A DNA stretch of 64,000 nucleotides from Gymnorhina tibicen. Lineage: Eukaryota; Chordata; Aves; Passeriformes; Artamidae. The first letter of the stretch is position 1. Each line of letters begins with the position of its first letter. This document shows, piece by piece, positions 59,601 through 64,000 of the stretch. The position numbers and the translations under genes are program-made. The notes under the pieces were generated by a model. It worked only from the letters and a program-made list of their open reading frames with translations, was not told the DNA's origin and ran no database searches. The stretch covers positions 1,371,956 through 1,435,955 of the forward strand of contig VXAZ01001749.1 of assembly GCA_013399875.1 (NCBI GenBank), written 5' to 3'.

Positions 59601-62600
59601 CACTGCCACATTGATGATAGATTTTTTTATTCTGCTTTTAACAGGAGAGGATTTGTGAATTAAACACACACTCACAGCCCTAGCAAGGTTGTACCACAGG
59701 ACTCTGAATGACAGCTGCTTTTGAAAGAGAAACTCACTGCTGATCAGTCCAACCCTCCACACACACTTTTACAAGCACAGCCATTTTGAGGCCATTTTGG
59801 GAGACGAACTGTTTCACTTCAAGGTTAATTTGAAGTTTTCAAGTAGGCATCTGAGCATGTGACCAAGTGTCTGTTCTGAATGATTTAGCCTAAGCCTACC
59901 CTAAGGTGGTGGTTCCTTTTTTAGAACACAAGAAAATAAATGTATTGGTCTTCCAAAAAAGCCTTGTGCAAACCCTGTGAGACACTGCCCAGCCAGGACA
60001 TCCTGGAGTATCTCTCAAATCAGTGCTCATTCTTGTCATGCTGGTTGAGCTGTAGATGTGCAGCCTGTAATACTTCCAGCAATCTCTGACCCACAGCCTA
60101 TGTCTTCACCCAGAGTTTGCATCACCCATCAACATTTTTCATACCTTTCACTTTACCTGCATCTCTGAGTTCATCTATTTTTATGTCTTCATAAATCAAA
60201 CAACATAGCTCATTGCTATGATTATACTGAAATAAAGTCCTCTCTTTTATCACAGCATTTTGCTTGCCCTCCACCTCTGGTTCTCAGCAGGTTCTCAGAT
60301 GCCTTGTTAAGACCTTCAAGGCCTCACAGCATACTTTGAGAAGAATGCATCTGTCCTGAGGCTACAAGAAACTAACTCCGCAATAGTATAATTTATGAAA
60401 CTACAAGTTCAGCATCCTTTTTTTCCTCTCCATGCAAAGCTGAACAGGAACAAGGACTGCTGAATTAACCAGGAAGTTTATACATCACATTAGTTATAAT
60501 CTGAACTGTAGCTGCTTCTTCATACTTCATGTTGAATTATCCTTTCAGGGCTAGATCCTCACCTGGTCTTTTCCCCACAGGTTAACCATTCCACTGAGGC
60601 TGGCTGTAAATCAAGGAAAATTTATCCCTTTCTAAACAGAAAAAGAAGTGTAACTTTGTGTATCTGACTGTTTTCTTTGATTTTTATTTCTCCAATCCTT
60701 TATATAGTCATTATAGACGTTAAGAAGCCTCTTTTGGAAATGATTAATGCTATTAATAATTTTCTAATTCAATAGAACCTCTCATCTTTGAACTCCTGGC
60801 AATATTTTTCTGCTTTCTTCAGCTTTTCACTAATTCAAACATATGACAAATACAAGTCTTTGTTTCAGTTTTCTATTATTTCTCATATTTGATCAAATAA
60901 ATTAACAGACTTTCATTTCTTTCCCAGCAGTCATGCCCATATGCTGATGAAGGCAGCATAAAAATATTACTTGTTCAAACAGGAGGGGGGAAAAGAAGGA
61001 CAGAAGTTATCTTTTATTCACTGTTCCAAGCAAACCAGGGCTGCTGGTCCCATTCCTCTCACCTTGACAGGGCCTGCTCTGCTAACCGTAAATATGGCAA
61101 GATTTGCAGAGCACCCATTGGTCTGGTTTAGCTGCACTGGGTTATAATGTCCCCTTTCAATCTCTTCATACAGCAGCAGTTATTTTAATCACACCACAGT
61201 ACTTCAATCACTGGGACGAATCAGCTGTCCTATCTAATGTGGCCGCTCCACAGTCAGGCGGCCCCAGCCCAGCAGAGCAGCATCCTGCTAATGCAGTTTG
61301 CTGTGTTTGGGTAGTTAAAGATCCATCTGCAGGCCAATTTGTACCTGTGTATTGTTGAGAGACAGCGTGCCTCAGGCACAGAGATACTGCATGCAGGAAA
61401 TGGATTCTCATTTAACCATGTTTAATTTTGTTCTCTGCATCTCCATCATCCATCTTTCCATTTCTCTGCCCACCCAAATTGCTAATGTGAAACAAAGCTA
61501 CTTCTGCCACCAGCTTCTAAACTGATGTGTGACGATGCAATGATTGATTTACCACTCCAGGAAAAGTGGGTCATTGTACATGTTGTACCACAGCAGGCTG
61601 AACCAAGCTGGTCGTGCTGACACTGGGCTTTTACAGATTTGTTTTAAGAAGTTCAGACCTGAGGCGACTACTGTAAATATCCAGCCTGAACATCTCTGGT
61701 TTTTGATGGGAGCACTGCCATTCTAAAATCCTCCTTAGCAGCTTAGAGAGATCTGAAGTCATCTGTGCTCCTCAGGAGACAGTATTCTGATTATGTATTT
61801 TATATCTTACTTTCATGTTTGCGCCAAGAATGGAAAATGTAAAATTTCTCCCATTCCAAGATATGGGTTCAGTTTCAGGTTTGTCATTTTCCAGGATAGA
61901 AAACCCTAAACTAATTTAAAAATATGTTTTAAATATAAAATGGTGCAATTAACAGCTTTTGCAAAGGATTTTGAATTACTGAGAAAAATACTAATTCAAA
62001 CTGCTCTTTGAAAAAAATCCACTGCTTTTACTCTTCTTTTGTGAGATTGCAATAGTGTGTAATAACTTTTCTCATGTAATGAGACCTGTTGAAACTCACT
62101 TTTAGATTGAAACACCTTAAGATTGCCTCTTATGATACCAGGGAGATATCATTTGTAGAGGCAAGTCTCAGTACTGGTGTAGAACCTGCCTTCCTATCTG
62201 TTGGAATAGAACAGCAAAGCTGGAATCAATTGCTGAAAGGGGAATATTTCACAAGTTTTTTTGAACAGCCCAATAAGTAACTGAGCCCAGATATCATGGC
62301 AGAATCAAAAAAGGTCAAGGCCAGGTGGAGATTTGATTTTCATAGGAACAAAAAAAAAATCAGGAAAATTTAGCTCTTAAAATTGTATTTTTGTTTTTAT
62401 GAGAGTTGAAACCAACCTTCAAACCCCACCTGGTCTGGGAAATGATTTAATGAGCAGGTTGGATAAGACCTTTTTCTGGGGCCTATAAATTTTTGCTTTG
62501 CTTTAGACGAATCCTTACACAAGTACCTTTTCTAATTTTTGCACACCCCAATGGGTGGTGTCCTCAAGGGCAGAGAACATCTAAACAGGTCCTTAAATCC

Positions 62601-63325
62601 TTACACTTGAAAAATCCCTACTAGGATAAACAGTTTTGGCCAGTAAGAACTGCACTTTTAACTTCCAACTGTGATTTTTGGCAGTCATGAGCTGGTATGT
62701 GGAGAGAAAGTCAAAGGAAAGCCTACAAATGCCTCCTGATGAGGGGCCCTTTGGATGCAGCATAATCCACTGCCTTGGCATCTTCTGCTGAGTGGGGTAA
62801 ACCTGGATGGACACTAAGCCACTTGCAGACAGTGCTAAGTACCTGAGGGCTCTGGTCTAGTGACCCCTAAGCTGAGGAAGGGGGAGAGAAAATCACTGCC
62901 ACTCCACAAATGACTTCTGAATTTTCCTACTCTGTTCCTCTTCCTGCCAAACACCAAAAATGTGGAAGGTTAGCAAGTAAGCAAAGAGGAGCATAGCAAA
63001 TGACAGAGCCAGAGCTGAGCACACTACTCACTGATAAACCTGGCCAAACCCTTTCTTTTCTGAAACAGAATCCTTGGAATGGATGTAATTAACAAAGAAA
63101 CAGATAAAAACTACCTCTGAATGAAATTTAAGCATCAGCAGACCACAGCACAAGCAACCATCCCTTCATCCTGAATTCACACCATTCTCTGCTTCTGTTT
63201 CCTGTGCAAAATTACCACTCACTCAGAAACTGCTGCCTGGGGTGGGTTGTGGATGGGGAGTGGCTTGGGACAGCCTTCATCTGACTTTGCAGAAACACCA
63301 AACAATTATCTCATTTTGTGGTGGC
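56665..63325. other. AT-rich gene-free DNA with possible old relics
   Basis: No gene recognised. 57231-57271 (ACTTACACCACAATAG... to GAATTGGGCCCA) and 60540-60610 resemble faint amniote-wide repeat motifs. 61100-61370 is GC-balanced with several ATTA/TAAT cores and could be a conserved non-coding element, but only alignment can tell. Confidence 0.4.
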
Positions 63326-63328
63326 TCT

Positions 63329-63658
63329 CTAGAAATATGTAGTATAATGCACAATATTGGGGGAAAACCAGCAATTTTGTGGGTATGATGTGTATTACTG
63401 GGGGAGGAAAATCTATGTGATTCTAGGGCTAGTGGGGGTGGCAGTGTCTCTTGCAGTACCCTAAAAGACACATACCACTGGAGGAGGCGGCCCCAGCGTT
63501 GATTTCGATGAGGATTTCTGGAAATACCCAGCACAGCACTGAGCTGTGTGATTCTGTGGGGGACCACAGAGTCATACAGGGTATCGAAGAGGATGGAAAA
63601 CTGTGATTTTGGGGCAGGGAGGGGGGTCGGACCCCTCTGACAGTACCCCGAGTGATAC
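63329..63658. repeat. Diverged tandem repeat of about 189 bp, two units
   Basis: A unit at about 63329-63470 (CTAGAAATA ... GGAAAATCTATGTGATT ... GCAGTACCCTAAAAGACACATAC) recurs at about 63518-63658 (CTGGAAATA ... GGAAAACTGTGATTTTGG ... ACAGTACCCCGAGTGATACACAC). It explains the long minus-strand open frame there better than coding does. Confidence 0.55.
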
Positions 63659-63660
63659 AC

Positions 63661-63687
63661 ACAAGTGTGTGTGTGTGGGGGGGGGAA
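63661..63687. repeat. (GT)n followed by a G-run
   Basis: AAGTGTGTGTGTGTGG followed by about nine G; low-complexity tract at the edge of the CpG island. Confidence 0.8.
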
Positions 63688-63689
63688 CC

Positions 63690-64000
63690 AAGGGGGAGAC
63701 GGCCACCTATCACCAGTCTGTGCCCCCGCCCCCGCAGCACGGACCGGGGGGCGGTATAAGACAAGTAACTTCAAACAGACACCGCCGGGGCGAGAGCGCG
63801 GAACCCAAAACTGCAAACGGCGAATTTCCGCGGCTCGGTGACACACCGTCCCCCAGCCGCGCCGCTGCCGGCGGCGTCCCCCACAAATACACGCACACAG
63901 GCGGCGGGGCGGGAGCGCGCACACGAGCGGGTGCGTGCACATGAGCGCGCCCCCGCCCCGCCGCCGCGGCCGCTTTAAGGGCGGCGGGGGCGCGCCGCCG
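63690..64000. promoter_or_regulatory. CpG island at window edge, probable promoter
   Basis: GC and CpG density rise sharply to the window end, with GCGGCCGC, GGGCGG/CCGCCC boxes (Sp1-type) and GGCGCGCC-like sequence. The first exon is probably just outside or at the edge. No coding start can be fixed; the frames here are open only because GC-rich DNA has few stops. Confidence 0.7.

Noticed and set aside
62400..62490. CR1-like GCAGGTTGGATAAGACC stretch
   Set aside because: Match too short and without the rest of a CR1 3' end.
63277..63942. 221-codon minus-strand frame at the right edge
   Set aside because: Covers a tandem repeat, GT/G tracts and a CpG island; low-complexity Pro/Arg/His-rich translation, better explained by composition.
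1..64000. CRISPR arrays, operons, phage genes, tRNA or rRNA genes
   Set aside because: None seen; base composition, LINE/LTR content and splice-type signals indicate vertebrate nuclear DNA.

Overview
The window reads as vertebrate nuclear DNA, most likely from a bird and plausibly a songbird. The evidence is an AT-rich, gene-poor background, several 5'-truncated CR1-type LINE pieces (one with a clear CR1 pol C-terminus and the CATAGAAT-type tail), very old MIR-like relics, an interstitial TTAGGG array, and several LTR elements whose end structure resembles avian ERVL and ERVK families. I see no bacterial, phage or CRISPR content, and no complete protein-coding host gene.

Layout. 1-33454 is mostly intergenic or intronic DNA. 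It holds a solo LTR at 2763-3309 (perfect 5-bp target duplication), a possible first coding exon on the minus strand at 5653-5759 (strong start context, signal-peptide-like protein, consensus splice donor), a further LTR at about 9120-10192, decayed CR1 LINE pieces at 11.45-11.76 kb and 12.4-13.35 kb, and MIR-like relics near 15.0 and 20.2 kb. 33460-40984 is a degraded ERVL-like endogenous provirus on the plus strand: a long 5' LTR running into a 399-base assembly gap, gag, protease, reverse transcriptase, RNase H and integrase remnants, no env, and a 3' LTR with a large internal deletion, flanked by TATGG/TACGG. It is broken by many stops and frameshifts and contains two duplications that may be assembly artefacts.

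41-56 kb continues AT-rich and carries a minus-strand solo LTR at 42230-42646 with a perfect 6-bp duplication, a CR1 3' end at 46409-46690, a short interstitial telomeric array at 49829-49853, an old CR1 RT relic around 50.08-50.93 kb and another solo LTR at 55443-56091 with a perfect 5-bp duplication. A small CpG island lies at 56455-56660. The right edge (about 63690-64000) enters a strong CpG island, probably the promoter of a gene that continues outside the window.

The elements are independent insertions of different ages rather than a cooperating gene set. The only pathway-like unit is the dead provirus. I found no convincing undescribed system. The items most worth a second look are the candidate signal-peptide exon, the asymmetric provirus and its duplications, the hairpin beside the minus-strand LTR poly(A) signal, the interstitial telomeric array, and the two CpG islands. 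Family assignments rest on recognising motifs by eye; no alignment or database search was run.
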